DNA from: an uncultured Phycisphaerales bacterium
GTDB lineage: Bacteria; Planctomycetota; Phycisphaerae; Tepidisphaerales; Tepidisphaeraceae
Assembly (NCBI GenBank): GCA_903871935.1
Contig: CAIQIQ010000006.1
Span: 1-64,000, forward strand
Length of the DNA stretch: 64,000 nt
Direction: 5' to 3'
The position numbers were made by a program, and so were the translations under genes. The notes under the pieces are model-generated. The model had not been told where the DNA came from. It worked only from the letters and a program-made list of their open reading frames with translations, and did no database searches. Position 1 is the stretch's first letter. Each line of letters opens with the position of its first letter. Shown here in pieces: positions 1 through 9,668 of the stretch.

Positions 1-208
1 CCGCCCGGCCTTCTCTCCCCGTTGCCGGGCGCATGGCGGCCAGCGGTTCGCCAGCACCACGCCCCTGCGCACTCTCTTGGGCCCCCAGCAATCGCCATTC
101 CAAGTAAATCGACAGGCCCTGTAATCGGGATAAACTTCAAGCGGAAACTGCCAAGGATTCTGAATTGACGGCGAGGATTTGAGATCTCAGGATTTCAGAA
201 GGGAAGAG

Positions 209-232
209 CAGCCTAAAGGCTGTACTCCGAAC
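209..232 (-). repeat. short palindromic repeat related to the ACAGGCTTTAGCCTGT family
   Basis: Read on the minus strand this is GTTCGGAGTACAG followed by a CCTTTAGGCTG palindrome. The GTTCGGAGTACAG flank is the same as in the copy at 62551. The inner palindrome has GCC and GGC swapped relative to the copies near rpmJ, rpsM and rpoA, so it is a related variant rather than an identical copy. Confidence 0.55.
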
Positions 233-331
233 GGTACTGCGACGGTAATCCGAACGGACGAGATTGCGCGGCGGCTGTCTCGCGCACCGGGAATGAGACG
301 CGGACGATGCGCGCGGACGGATGAAGGGTTG

Positions 332-356
332 ACGCCGGTTTCGGCGAAACCGGCGT
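332..356. repeat. perfect 11-bp hairpin
   Basis: The arm ACGCCGGTTTC at 332-342 and the arm GAAACCGGCGT at 346-356 are exact reverse complements around a 3-base loop. No T-tract follows on either strand, so it is more like a dispersed palindrome than a terminator. Confidence 0.6.
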
Positions 357-403
357 ACGGGGACCGAATTCTCGCTTGGTGGGGGGATGGTCGGCGCGGG
401 GGA

Positions 404-423
404 AAGCGACTACAAAGTCGCTT
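404..423. repeat. perfect 8-bp hairpin
   Basis: AAGCGACT at 404-411 and AGTCGCTT at 416-423 are reverse complements around the loop ACAA. It lies about 80 bases before the NRPS start and may be another dispersed intergenic palindrome or a leader structure. Confidence 0.45.
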
Positions 424-505
424 CTACGTTCGGCCCGGCGATTGATTGGGGGTGGAGGGGTGGTACATTGGCGCGTGGTGCTGGGGGTAGAGGATCGACG
501 CGCGA

Positions 506-3500
506 ATGATGGAAAACAGGACCGTTTGGCAGTTGCTGGAGGCCAGGGCGCAGGGATGCGCTGATGATGTCGCGCTAATCAGCGGCGGTGGCAGGGCTTA
601 TACGTATGGCGAGTTGTGGCGGCAGGTGGAACGGACGGCGGGGGCGCTGGCGGGGCGGGGGATCTGCAGGAATGATCGGGTTGCTATTGTGTTGCCGGAT
701 GGGCCGGAAATGGTGGTAACTTTCCTGGCGACGGTGGCGGTGGCGGCCAGTGCGCCATTGAATCCGGCGTATTCTTTGGATGACTTCCTGTTCTATCTGG
801 GCGATTTGCGGGCGCGGGTGCTTATAACGGCCGAAGGGACGGCTCCGCTGGCGCAGCAGGCAGCGGCGAAGTTGGGCATTCCGGTGTTGCTGGTGCGCGA
901 AGCGAGTCGCGGGGAGAGTTTGTTGCCTGCGCCGGACGCCTGCGCAAGCGCGGGCGCGGGTGAGGAGAAGGTTGGCGAGTGGGCCCAGAGCCAGGATGTC
1001 GCTCTGGTGCTGCATACGTCGGGCACGACGGCTAAGCCCAAGCAAGTGCCGCTCTTGCATCAGAACCTGGCGTACTCAGCGCGGAACATTGCACAGTCGC
1101 TGGGGCTGGGGGCGGGGGATCGGTGCCTGAATGTCATGCCGCTGTTTCATGTGCATGGGCTAATTGGTGCGGTGCTGTCGAGCCTGGTGAGCGGGGGGAG
1201 CGTGGTGTGTACCGGTGGGTTTTCGGCGGGGAAGTGTTTTGAGTGGATGCAAAGGCATTCGCCGACGTGGTTTACGGCGGTGCCGACGATGCATCAGGCG
1301 CTGCTGGCGGAGTTGGGCAGAGGCGGAGTCTTGCCGGCGAGGGGTCAATTGCGGTTTGTCCGATCCTGTTCGTCGGCGCTGGCGCCCAAGCTGATGGGGG
1401 AGTTGGAGCAGGCCTGGGGTGTGCCGGTGATTGAGGCGTATGGCATGACCGAAGCTTCGCATCAGATGGCGAGCAATCCACTGCCGCCAGCGGTGCGCAA
1501 AGCGGGTTCGGTGGGCGTGGCCACTGGCACTGAAGTGGCGGTGATGGACGCGGGTGGAGAGCTGCTGCCCGCGGATACGGTCGGGGAAGTGGTGGTCCGT
1601 GGTGAGAATGTCACGCGCGGGTATGAGGGGAATGACGAGGCGAATGTTAAGTCGTTTACCAACGGCTGGTTTCGCACGGGCGACCAGGGACGGCTGGACT
1701 CGGCGGGGTATTTGTTTCTGACCGGCCGGCTCAAGGAGATCATCATCCGAGGCGGCGAGAAGATCGCCCCAAGAGAGATCGATGAGGTGCTGCTTGAGCA
1801 CCCGGCGGTGGCGCAGGCGGTGGGCTTCGGTTGCCCGCATGTTACGCTTGGGGAGGATGTGGTCGCGGCGGTGGTGCTGAGGGCTGGCGCGGCGGCCACG
1901 GGGGAGGAACTTCGCGAGTTCGCGGTCGGGCGGCTGGCGGCATTTAAGGTGCCCAGCCGGGTGGTGATCGTCGAGAAGATTCCTAAAGGGCCTACGGGCA
2001 AGATGCAGCGGGCAAACCTGGCGCAGCAGCTTGCCGACAAGCTGCGCAGTGCGTATCTGGCTCCGCGCGATGAACTGGAGGCGTTCCTGGCGGACATCTG
2101 GAGCGAGATTCTGGATGTTCCGCAGGTTGGGGTGTGGGACAACTTCTTTGCGTTGGGGGGAGATTCTCTGCAGTCGACGGCCGCGGTTCTGCGGGTGAAT
2201 GAGCTGTTCGAGATCGAATGCCCGATGAGTGTGGTATTTCTGCATCCGATTCTGGACAGGTTGGCGGAGCAGGTTCGGCAGCGGGTTAGGCCTGAACGAT
2301 TGGCGTGTCTGGGTCAGGCGTTGCGGGAGAATCTGGCCGGGGAGCGGGGATCTGGCCTGCGCGCGGTGCGGCTGAAATTGCGGGAAGAGGCGCGGGCGCA
2401 GCGGCGGATCGTGGCGCGAGACTGGAGCGCGGGAGCGGGGGCAGGCGCGGGGTGGGCTCCGCTTTCCTTCGCCCAGGAACGGATGTGGTTTCTTGCGCAG
2501 TTTGAGCCGGAAGCGCCAACGTATAACAACTCTCGGCTTTGTCTGAAGATGAAAGGGTCGCTGGATGCGGGCATCCTGGAAAAGGCGTTGAACCAGATCC
2601 TGGAGCGGCACACGGTGTTGCGCTCGTGTTTTCCATTGATGGACGGGGAGCCGACGCAGGTTGTGTGCAACTGGGAACATCGGCGCCTGGCCCGCCACGA
2701 TTTCTCCAAGCTTGCGCATGATGAGCGCGAGAAACAGTGCGCGGAGCTGGCCCGAGCGGTTGTGCTGGAACCTTACAACCTGGTGTCGGGGCCGCTGGTG
2801 AGAATGGCGCTGGCTCGGTTGGCGCCGGAGGAACACCTGCTGGTTGTCGGGTTTCATCATGTTGTTTTTGATGTCTGGTCGAGGCGGATTTTTCAGGCCG
2901 AGATGCGGGAGCTTTATACCTCGCTGCTGCGGGGGCGAGCGCCGGCGCTGGTTCGGCTACCGATTCAGTACCGCGATTTTGCCGTGTGGCAACGGGAGCA
3001 ATCGCGGAGCATGCAGGAAGCCGACCTGGTCTATTGGCGGGGCACACTTGCGGGCGAGTTGCCGGTGCTGAATTTGCCCACGAGGGGACCTCGGCCGGAG
3101 GTGCTTCGCTATCGTGGCGGGCGCTGCGAACGCGTGTTGCGAGGTGACTGGGTTGCGAAACTGGAAGGCGCCGCCCGCGCCCAGAATGCCACATTATACA
3201 TGTTGCTGCTGGCGGCTTATGCGGCCCTGCTATACCGCTACACGGGGGAGGAAGATTGCATCGTGGGCTGTCCGGTGGCGGGAAGACTGCAGGAGGATAT
3301 CGAGCCGCTGATCGGATGTTTCCTGAACACATTGCCCATTCGCCTGCGAATCGTTCCGGGACAGAGCTTCGGAGACTTGCTGCGCAATACGCGGGAGGCA
3401 GTGCTTGGAGCTTTTGATCACCAGGGGTTGCCGTTTGAGAGATTGGTCGAGGCGATTAACCCGCCGCGGGTTTTGAACCGAACGCCGATCGTGCAGACGA

Positions 3501-6373
3501 TACTGAATTTGCGGAATGTGTCGCCCGCAGCGCTGCACTGGGATGATGTGGAGGTGAATGCATGGGATTTCGATGATGGGCTGGCCCAATTTGACCTGGC
3601 CCTGGAACTGGATGAACTGCCGGATGGGTTGCGGCTGCTGGTGAGGTACGATCGCGATCTGTTTGAGGCAGGGGCCATGGAGCGCCTGGCGGATCATTAC
3701 CTGGCATTGCTGGACAGCCTGGCGAAGGCGCCCGAAGGGGCGGTGGATCGGGCGATGATGCTGCAGCAGGCCGAGCGTCAGCAATTGCTGGTGGAGTGGA
3801 ACCAGACAGCGAGGGACTATCCGCAGGATTGCTGCATACACGACTTGTTTGGAGCGCAGGCGGCAAAGACGCCGGGCGCTGTGGCGGTGGTGTGGAACGA
3901 GCAGGAACTGACCTACGGAGAGCTGGATGCGCGGGCGAATCAGTTGGCCTGCTACTTGAAGGAGCTGGGGGTTGGTCCAGAGGTGCGGGTGGGAGTTTAT
4001 CTGGAGCGCTCGAGCGAGATGATCGTCGGGCTGCTGGGGATCTTGAAGGCGGGAGGCGCGTACGTGCCGCTGGATCCGGCATATCCGGCAGAACGAGTGG
4101 CGTTGATTCTGGAGGATGCAGAGATCGGGTTGGTCCTTACCCAGGAGAGCCTGGTAAGCCGGCTGCCTTCGCGGACGGTGCGGATGGTTTTTCTCTCGAG
4201 TGTGCCGCGTCAGAAGGCAGAGGGGGCGCCCTGTTCCATGGCGAGGTCGTCCAACCTGGCCTATCTGATCTATACCTCTGGATCCACGGGCCGCCCCAAG
4301 GGCGTGGCCATCGAGCACGGCAGTGCGGTGAGTTTTCTGCACTGGGCGCGGACGGTCTTCACGGATGAGGAATTTGCCGGGGTGCTTTTCGGGACATCGC
4401 TCAATTTTGACCTTTCGGTCTTTGAGCTGTTTGCGACTCTGAGTTGGGGTGGCACGGTGATCCTGGTGCAAAACGTCCTGGAGTTGCCTCAAGGGGCGAG
4501 ACGGTATCCGGTGCGGCTGATCAATACGGTGCCCTCGGCGATGGCGGAGCTATTACGGGCGCGGGGGCTGCCGCCGTCGGTGCTGACGGTCAACCTGGCG
4601 GGAGAACCGCTCAAGCAGGCGCTGGTGAAGGAGCTTTATCGGGCGGGGGTGAAACGCGTGTACGATCTGTACGGGCCGACGGAGACCACGACGTACTCGA
4701 CCTGGACATTACGCGAGGTGGATGGACCGGAGACCATTGGACGTCCGCTGGCCAATACGCGCGTGTACGTGCTGGATGAAGCGCGGCAGTTGGTGCCGGT
4801 GGGAGTAAAAGGGGAACTGTATATTGGAGGCAGCGGGCTGGCGCGCGGGTACTGGCAACGGGAAGAACTGACTGCGGAGCGTTTTGTGCAGGATCCGTAC
4901 AGCGCGGAACCTGAAGCGCGGATGTATCGCACCGGGGATCAATGCCGATGGCGGCCAGATGGGATGATCGAGTATTTGGGGCGCCTGGACCAGCAGGTCA
5001 AGATCCGCGGTTTTCGCATCGAGCTTGGTGAGGTGGAGGCGTGTTTGCGGCAATGTCGCGGGGTGGGCGAATGTGTTGCGGCCGCGCGCGAAGATGCGGA
5101 GCGCGGCAAGCAGTTGGTCGCCTATGTGGTTCCTTCGAGCCAGCAGGCTCTGGATGTGACGGAACTGCGATCAGCACTGCAGCAGAAACTTCCTGAGTAC
5201 ATGATCCCGGCGGTGATCATGGTGCTGGATTCGCTGCCGGTGATGCCTAACGGGAAAGTCGATCGGAAGGCGCTGCCGGAACCGCGGCGGACCGAAGCGC
5301 CAAGCGCTGAACCGGTGGCGCCCCGAGATGATCTGGAGCGAGTGTTGGCCGGCATCTGGGCGGAACTGCTCGAGGTCGAGCAGGTGGGAATCCGCGACAA
5401 TTTCTTCGAGCTTGGAGGGCACTCGTTACTGGCGGTGGAGTTGGCGCTGCGCGTGGAACAGGCTTTGGGATGGCATATGCCGATCGCGGCACTGTTCCAG
5501 ACTCCGACGGTGGAGTCGCTGGGACAGGCAATCAGGCAAGGGAAAGAGCGTCCGTTTAGCCTGGTGCCCATTCAGGCGCGGGGAACCAGAGCGCCCTTTT
5601 ACTTCATTCATGGGATGGACGGCAATGTGTATGCATTCCTGGGTCTGGCGCGCGTGCTGGGAGAGGACCAGCCGGTGTACGGATTGCAGGCGCTAAGCGA
5701 TGCCAACGGCGATTACCTCCACGGGGGCGTGGAAGAAATGGCCGCACAGTATGTGAAAGAGATCAGGGCATTTCAGCCGCAGGGGCCTTATTACCTTGGC
5801 GGCTATTCCATCGGCGGCTGGCTTGCCTATGAGGTGGCCCAGCAGCTTCACCGACAGCGAGGCGAGGTGAGGATGCTGGCTTTGCTGGACACGCGTCTGA
5901 AGGGTCCGCTGCCGTGGTCGTTTCATCTGTGGATGCACTTGCCCTACTGGAGGAAGAGATTCGTGGATCATTGCCGCCTGATCTACTCGGTGCCAGCGGG
6001 AGAACGGGCAGCTTACCTGTCCGGAAAAGTCAAATCCGTCAAGCGCATCCTCGGCAATGACCGGGCCAAGTCCGCCGCGGCCACGCGCATGGCGCCAACT
6101 GCGCTGAGGCCGGCCGACCACTCGGCTGGGATCGAGTTCCTGCGCGCTGCGGTGAACGCATACAAGGTTCGACCCTATGCGGGATCCGCTCATTTCTTTG
6201 CCAGCCAGGATGCTTACATCGCACCAGTGCTGAAATCCTGGAGACGGCTGGTGCGCGGCGGGATTAGCGTACATGGGGTGAGCGGCGACCACTTTGCGAT
6301 GCTCGACCCGGAGCATGTGCAACAGTTTGCGCAGGTGTTTGGACCTCTACTGCGCCAGGTTCAGGATCGCTAG
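506..6373 (+). CDS. stand-alone NRPS: acyl ligase-PCP-C-A-PCP-thioesterase
   Basis: This 1955-residue protein is a one-gene nonribosomal peptide synthetase. Seen in order: an AMP-forming acyl-CoA ligase-like domain (about 1-520, with HTSGTTAKPK near 170 and a GKM lysine motif near 505), a carrier domain (GGDSL, serine near 554), a condensation domain (about 650-1090, HHVVFDV near 783), an adenylation domain (about 1110-1600, TSGSTGRPKG near 1256, YGPTE near 1388), a second carrier domain (GGHSL, serine near 1640) and a type I thioesterase (GYSIGG near 1767). The adenylation pocket read by eye is DLFNNALTYK, which I recall as an alanine code. The order suggests that a fatty or other acyl group is loaded, joined to one amino acid and released by the thioesterase. 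The first ligase resembles the oxalate/acyl-CoA synthetase group, so the acyl substrate is uncertain. The condensation motif has V where G is usual. The gene stands alone, facing the convergent kinase gene. Start is ATG 506 or 509. Confidence 0.93.
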   Translation: MMENRTVWQLLEARAQGCADDVALISGGGRAYTYGELWRQVERTAGALAGRGICRNDRVAIVLPDGPEMVVTFLATVAVAASAPLNPAYSLDDFLFYLGDLRARVLITAEGTAPLAQQAAAKLGIPVLLVREASRGESLLPAPDACASAGAGEEKVGEWAQSQDVALVLHTSGTTAKPKQVPLLHQNLAYSARNIAQSLGLGAGDRCLNVMPLFHVHGLIGAVLSSLVSGGSVVCTGGFSAGKCFEWMQRHSPTWFTAVPTMHQALLAELGRGGVLPARGQLRFVRSCSSALAPKLMGELEQAWGVPVIEAYGMTEASHQMASNPLPPAVRKAGSVGVATGTEVAVMDAGGELLPADTVGEVVVRGENVTRGYEGNDEANVKSFTNGWFRTGDQGRLDSAGYLFLTGRLKEIIIRGGEKIAPREIDEVLLEHPAVAQAVGFGCPHVTLGEDVVAAVVLRAGAAATGEELREFAVGRLAAFKVPSRVVIVEKIPKGPTGKMQRANLAQQLADKLRSAYLAPRDELEAFLADIWSEILDVPQVGVWDNFFALGGDSLQSTAAVLRVNELFEIECPMSVVFLHPILDRLAEQVRQRVRPERLACLGQALRENLAGERGSGLRAVRLKLREEARAQRRIVARDWSAGAGAGAGWAPLSFAQERMWFLAQFEPEAPTYNNSRLCLKMKGSLDAGILEKALNQILERHTVLRSCFPLMDGEPTQVVCNWEHRRLARHDFSKLAHDEREKQCAELARAVVLEPYNLVSGPLVRMALARLAPEEHLLVVGFHHVVFDVWSRRIFQAEMRELYTSLLRGRAPALVRLPIQYRDFAVWQREQSRSMQEADLVYWRGTLAGELPVLNLPTRGPRPEVLRYRGGRCERVLRGDWVAKLEGAARAQNATLYMLLLAAYAALLYRYTGEEDCIVGCPVAGRLQEDIEPLIGCFLNTLPIRLRIVPGQSFGDLLRNTREAVLGAFDHQGLPFERLVEAINPPRVLNRTPIVQTILNLRNVSPAALHWDDVEVNAWDFDDGLAQFDLALELDELPDGLRLLVRYDRDLFEAGAMERLADHYLALLDSLAKAPEGAVDRAMMLQQAERQQLLVEWNQTARDYPQDCCIHDLFGAQAAKTPGAVAVVWNEQELTYGELDARANQLACYLKELGVGPEVRVGVYLERSSEMIVGLLGILKAGGAYVPLDPAYPAERVALILEDAEIGLVLTQESLVSRLPSRTVRMVFLSSVPRQKAEGAPCSMARSSNLAYLIYTSGSTGRPKGVAIEHGSAVSFLHWARTVFTDEEFAGVLFGTSLNFDLSVFELFATLSWGGTVILVQNVLELPQGARRYPVRLINTVPSAMAELLRARGLPPSVLTVNLAGEPLKQALVKELYRAGVKRVYDLYGPTETTTYSTWTLREVDGPETIGRPLANTRVYVLDEARQLVPVGVKGELYIGGSGLARGYWQREELTAERFVQDPYSAEPEARMYRTGDQCRWRPDGMIEYLGRLDQQVKIRGFRIELGEVEACLRQCRGVGECVAAAREDAERGKQLVAYVVPSSQQALDVTELRSALQQKLPEYMIPAVIMVLDSLPVMPNGKVDRKALPEPRRTEAPSAEPVAPRDDLERVLAGIWAELLEVEQVGIRDNFFELGGHSLLAVELALRVEQALGWHMPIAALFQTPTVESLGQAIRQGKERPFSLVPIQARGTRAPFYFIHGMDGNVYAFLGLARVLGEDQPVYGLQALSDANGDYLHGGVEEMAAQYVKEIRAFQPQGPYYLGGYSIGGWLAYEVAQQLHRQRGEVRMLALLDTRLKGPLPWSFHLWMHLPYWRKRFVDHCRLIYSVPAGERAAYLSGKVKSVKRILGNDRAKSAAATRMAPTALRPADHSAGIEFLRAAVNAYKVRPYAGSAHFFASQDAYIAPVLKSWRRLVRGGISVHGVSGDHFAMLDPEHVQQFAQVFGPLLRQVQDR

Positions 6374-6401
6374 CCGGCAAGGGTGAACCATTGGACGCAT
6401 T

Positions 6402-9389
6402 CTAAGTCGTGATGGCGGCGATGGCTTGCTGGAGACGGCGCAGCACCAGAGGTTTGGTCAGATGGGCGGCGAAGCCGGCATTGCGGGCGGCTTGCACGTC
6501 GGCCTCTTGGCCGTAGCCGCTCAGGGCGATGGCCGGCAGGGCGATGCCTTGGGCACGCAAGGCCCGCAGCAGGTCCAGGCCGGTGCCATCGGGCAGACCC
6601 AGATCCGAAAGCAGGAGATCAAAAGGCAACTCGCGGGCAAGCTTCAGGGCAGTGGCCACATCCGCGGCCATCTGGACGGTGTGGCCGTCGGCCGAGAGCA
6701 GCCGGGCCATGATCCGGGCAGAATCGGCGTGGTCTTCGACCAGAAGGATCCGCAGCGGGCGGGGTGGTACGGCCGGTGACGGGGCGGCCGCTGAGGATGC
6801 GACCGGCACGCTGGTGGTATCGGCCGGTAGCAGGGGAAGCCGAACGGTGAAGGTTGCACCCTTGCCTCTGCCTTCACTATGGGCCTCAATGGTGCCGCCA
6901 TGCATTTCCACCAGGCCCCTGCTGATCGCGAGGCCCAGGCCCAGGCCACCGAACTGGTGGCTGATGGAACGTTCGGCCTGCTCGAAGGCATTGAAGATGC
7001 GGGTAAGGCCGATGGGGTCGATCCCTTCGCCACTATCACTGACGTCAACTACAGCCTGCCTGCGGCCCTGGCAGCGGCAGGTTACACGCACCTGTCCGCC
7101 CGCCGGCGTGAACTTGACGGCATTGGTAAGGAGGTTCCAGAAGACCTGTTGCAGACGGGCGGCATCGCCATAAACCAGGCAGCGGGCGACCGATTTCAGG
7201 TTCATCGTAAACGCGAGCTTTCGCACCTTGATGTCAGGCATACAGACTTCGGCAGCCTGCCTGATGACAGCGCCAAGTTCGACGGGTCGGCGATGCAGTT
7301 CAACTTTGCCCTGCTCGATGCGCGTGACATCCAGCAGGTCGTCAATCAGTCTCGCCTCCATCTCCGCGTTGCGGCAGATCACCTCCAATTGCTCGTGGGT
7401 ATCGGCGTCAAAGCGCGGGTCCTGCCGGAGCATGGTGGCAGTCGCCAGCACGGGGTTCAATGGCGTACGAAGCTCATGGCTGAGCACCGCGATAAAGTGA
7501 TCCTTGGCCTTGCTGGCGTGCTCCGCGGCGGCCTTGGCGGCCTCCATCGCCCTGTTGGCCCGATCATTTGCCTGGCGCAAACGAATGGCAGTAATTCCGT
7601 GTGCCAGATCGTGGGCTAGCTCCGCCAGCAGCGGCACCTCATCCTCGCCAAGCGATGCCGGTTTGTCGGAATAGATCGATAACGCCCCAAAGCACTTGCC
7701 ATCGGCGACCAGGGGCAGAGCAATGGACGATGCGTAGCCGCGTTTGGCCGCCTCCTGACGCCATGGGTGGAACCGGGGATCGGTCGAGGTGTCATGGCAG
7801 ATGCTTATCTTTCCCGTGCGCAGGGCCGTGCCTGCCGGGCTGCGACCACGTTCGGTGTCGTCCCAGGTAATCCTGGCCTCGCTTAGATACCCCTGTTCGA
7901 TACCGGCGTGGCCAATAACCTGAACGGTCCTGGCTTCGTCGGCGAGGGCGTAGCCCACCCAGGCCATACGATAGCCGCAGTCCGTGACGACAATGTTGCA
8001 GACTTCCTGTACGTAGGGCGCTTCTTCGGTGGCCCGAATCATGGCCTGATTGCTCTTGCTCAGGGCCCGGAGGGTGGCATTGAGTTTCCTCAGGTCCTGC
8101 TCCTGTTTCTTCCGATCGGTGATGTCAATGACCGTGCCCAACGCCCGGAGCGGTTTTCCGATGTCATCGCAGACGATCGCAGCCTGAGCGCGGAGATGTA
8201 CAATGGAACCATCCGGCCGAACGATCCGATGTTCGCTATCGAATGGCGATCCTGTCTGGAAGGCGGCATTGAGTTGTTTTTCAACCCGGTCTTTATCCTC
8301 AGGATGTAACCTCTGGTTGGTGGCTTCTATAGTGGGCGAAAACTCTGCCGGGCTAAGTCCATGAATGCGATAGGTTTCTTCGGACCACACCATTTCCCTG
8401 CTGATCAGGTCAACATCCAGGTATCCGGTATGGGCGACGCGCTGCGCTTCGCGAAGCCGCCTTTCGCTAATCAGGAGCGCCTCTTCCGCCCGCGTGCGGT
8501 CGGCTATCTTCCATACCGCATCCATCAGCAAAGTAAGCTGGCGAATGTCAGAGTTGTCGTAGTCTGTTTCCTTGTTTGCCACGCCGACAACGCCCACGAT
8601 ATGATCGGCGCTGAATACCGGAATGCTCATATACTTGTGCAGGGGAGCATGGCCCTGTGGGCACCCTTTTTTCAGCGGATTGGGGGCATGGAAGTCATTG
8701 ACGACAATGGGCCTGGCCTGCCTGACCGCCTCTCCCCAGATACCTGTTCTATCGAGTTGGCAAACCGTTTGCTGGTCGGTGATCGCGCACTGCTGCATGA
8801 CCTGCTTCGACCACGTATTGAGTGTGAATTCCTTCCGCGCTTCGCTGTAATGATAGATATAGCCGATCTTGCTGCCTGTCAGGGCAATGGCTTCGGCGAG
8901 GGCGAAATCAAGCAATTGCTGGATGGAATCGGCTTGATACTGGGATATCCTCAGGAGACTTTCCAGCCGAGCCTCGTTGCGTTTACATTCATTCTCCGCC
9001 TGCTTGCGCAAGGTGATGTCGGGGCTGCTGCCGACCATGCCCAGGAACTCTCCATCGGGGGAGAAGCGGGGCGCGGCGGAAGACTCGATCCAGCGCCATT
9101 CGCCATCAGCGCGACGAACTCGGGCCTGACAGTGAAACACCGATCGGTTGCGCAATGATTCGGCGAACTCAGCGGCATAACCATAAACATCATCAGGATG
9201 AACCAAAGGTTGCCACTTGCCCGGACCGACAACCTGCTCCAGCCGGACGCCGAAGAACTCTCGGTAGGCGCGGTTGACGAGCGCAAGGTTTCCGTCGACG
9301 TCGGTCATCCACATGACAACCGGAGTGTGGTCGACAATGTCCCTGTAGCGTGCAACTGCCTGTGTGGAATCGGCCAAGTCCTTGAGCAT
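6402..9389 (-). CDS. hybrid sensor histidine kinase with PAS and GAF domains and a receiver
   Basis: This 995-residue kinase has no clear membrane segment and is probably cytoplasmic. Domains by eye: PAS (about 15-135, ending in a PAC-like segment), GAF (about 155-300), a second PAS (about 315-430), a second GAF (about 450-600), a phosphoacceptor helix with SHELRTPLNP (histidine near 637), a HATPase domain with N-box NLLTNAVKF and glycine boxes DSGEGID and GGLGLGLAIS, and a C-terminal receiver whose phosphoacceptor aspartate lies in LLSDLGLPDG near residue 928. A small-ligand or redox input through PAS/GAF is expected for the family, but the signal is unknown. No separate response regulator or HPt gene lies nearby, so the phosphate may pass to a distant partner. 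It is convergent with the NRPS gene, only 28 bases apart. Confidence 0.92.
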   Translation of the reverse strand: MLKDLADSTQAVARYRDIVDHTPVVMWMTDVDGNLALVNRAYREFFGVRLEQVVGPGKWQPLVHPDDVYGYAAEFAESLRNRSVFHCQARVRRADGEWRWIESSAAPRFSPDGEFLGMVGSSPDITLRKQAENECKRNEARLESLLRISQYQADSIQQLLDFALAEAIALTGSKIGYIYHYSEARKEFTLNTWSKQVMQQCAITDQQTVCQLDRTGIWGEAVRQARPIVVNDFHAPNPLKKGCPQGHAPLHKYMSIPVFSADHIVGVVGVANKETDYDNSDIRQLTLLMDAVWKIADRTRAEEALLISERRLREAQRVAHTGYLDVDLISREMVWSEETYRIHGLSPAEFSPTIEATNQRLHPEDKDRVEKQLNAAFQTGSPFDSEHRIVRPDGSIVHLRAQAAIVCDDIGKPLRALGTVIDITDRKKQEQDLRKLNATLRALSKSNQAMIRATEEAPYVQEVCNIVVTDCGYRMAWVGYALADEARTVQVIGHAGIEQGYLSEARITWDDTERGRSPAGTALRTGKISICHDTSTDPRFHPWRQEAAKRGYASSIALPLVADGKCFGALSIYSDKPASLGEDEVPLLAELAHDLAHGITAIRLRQANDRANRAMEAAKAAAEHASKAKDHFIAVLSHELRTPLNPVLATATMLRQDPRFDADTHEQLEVICRNAEMEARLIDDLLDVTRIEQGKVELHRRPVELGAVIRQAAEVCMPDIKVRKLAFTMNLKSVARCLVYGDAARLQQVFWNLLTNAVKFTPAGGQVRVTCRCQGRRQAVVDVSDSGEGIDPIGLTRIFNAFEQAERSISHQFGGLGLGLAISRGLVEMHGGTIEAHSEGRGKGATFTVRLPLLPADTTSVPVASSAAAPSPAVPPRPLRILLVEDHADSARIMARLLSADGHTVQMAADVATALKLARELPFDLLLSDLGLPDGTGLDLLRALRAQGIALPAIALSGYGQEADVQAARNAGFAAHLTKPLVLRRLQQAIAAITT

Positions 9390-9668
9390 TTGGCTCCTGC
9401 CAACTCAAACCGCCAGTAACCCTGTAGATGGCAGATTCTACGGCACAGAGGTTCTGCCCCCCAACCCTCAAACTTTCGATTTTGTCTCTCGCAGAGGAAT
9501 CTTGCCTCCCTGCCTCGAATCTGCTGGCTTCGCTACCCGAGCATGGTTTGGCGTAACTGGCTGTGGGAATGCGGTTTAGGGGGCATGGCCGGGAGGGCCC
9601 ACAGGACAGTCATCGATGCCTGCGACTGGACAAGGCGGGGTGACAGACTCGACAATTGGCATACGACC

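Larger units (their letters stand above)
1..505. other. gene-free leader region with palindromes
   Basis: No coding sequence is supported here. The open frames present lack a family resemblance, a good ribosome binding site and consistent third-position G/C. The stretch contains an AGATCTGAG-type tract at 175-201, a palindrome related to the one found between ribosomal genes at 209-232, and two hairpins at 332-356 and 404-423. The gene on the left edge, if any, cannot be identified from the first 35 bases. Confidence 0.5.

Noticed and set aside
1..35. Possible start of a minus-strand gene at the left edge
   Set aside because: An ATG on the minus strand at 35 opens a frame off the window, but 35 bases without a ribosome site are not enough to support a gene.
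179..445. 88-residue open frame before the NRPS gene
   Set aside because: Its translation crosses two hairpins and a repeat, has no ribosome site and resembles no protein; better explained as repeat sequence.
1160..2860. 566-residue open frame on the minus strand inside the NRPS gene
   Set aside because: It lies entirely antisense to the clear NRPS domains and is rich in R, H, P and Q, which is a by-product of GC-rich coding on the other strand.
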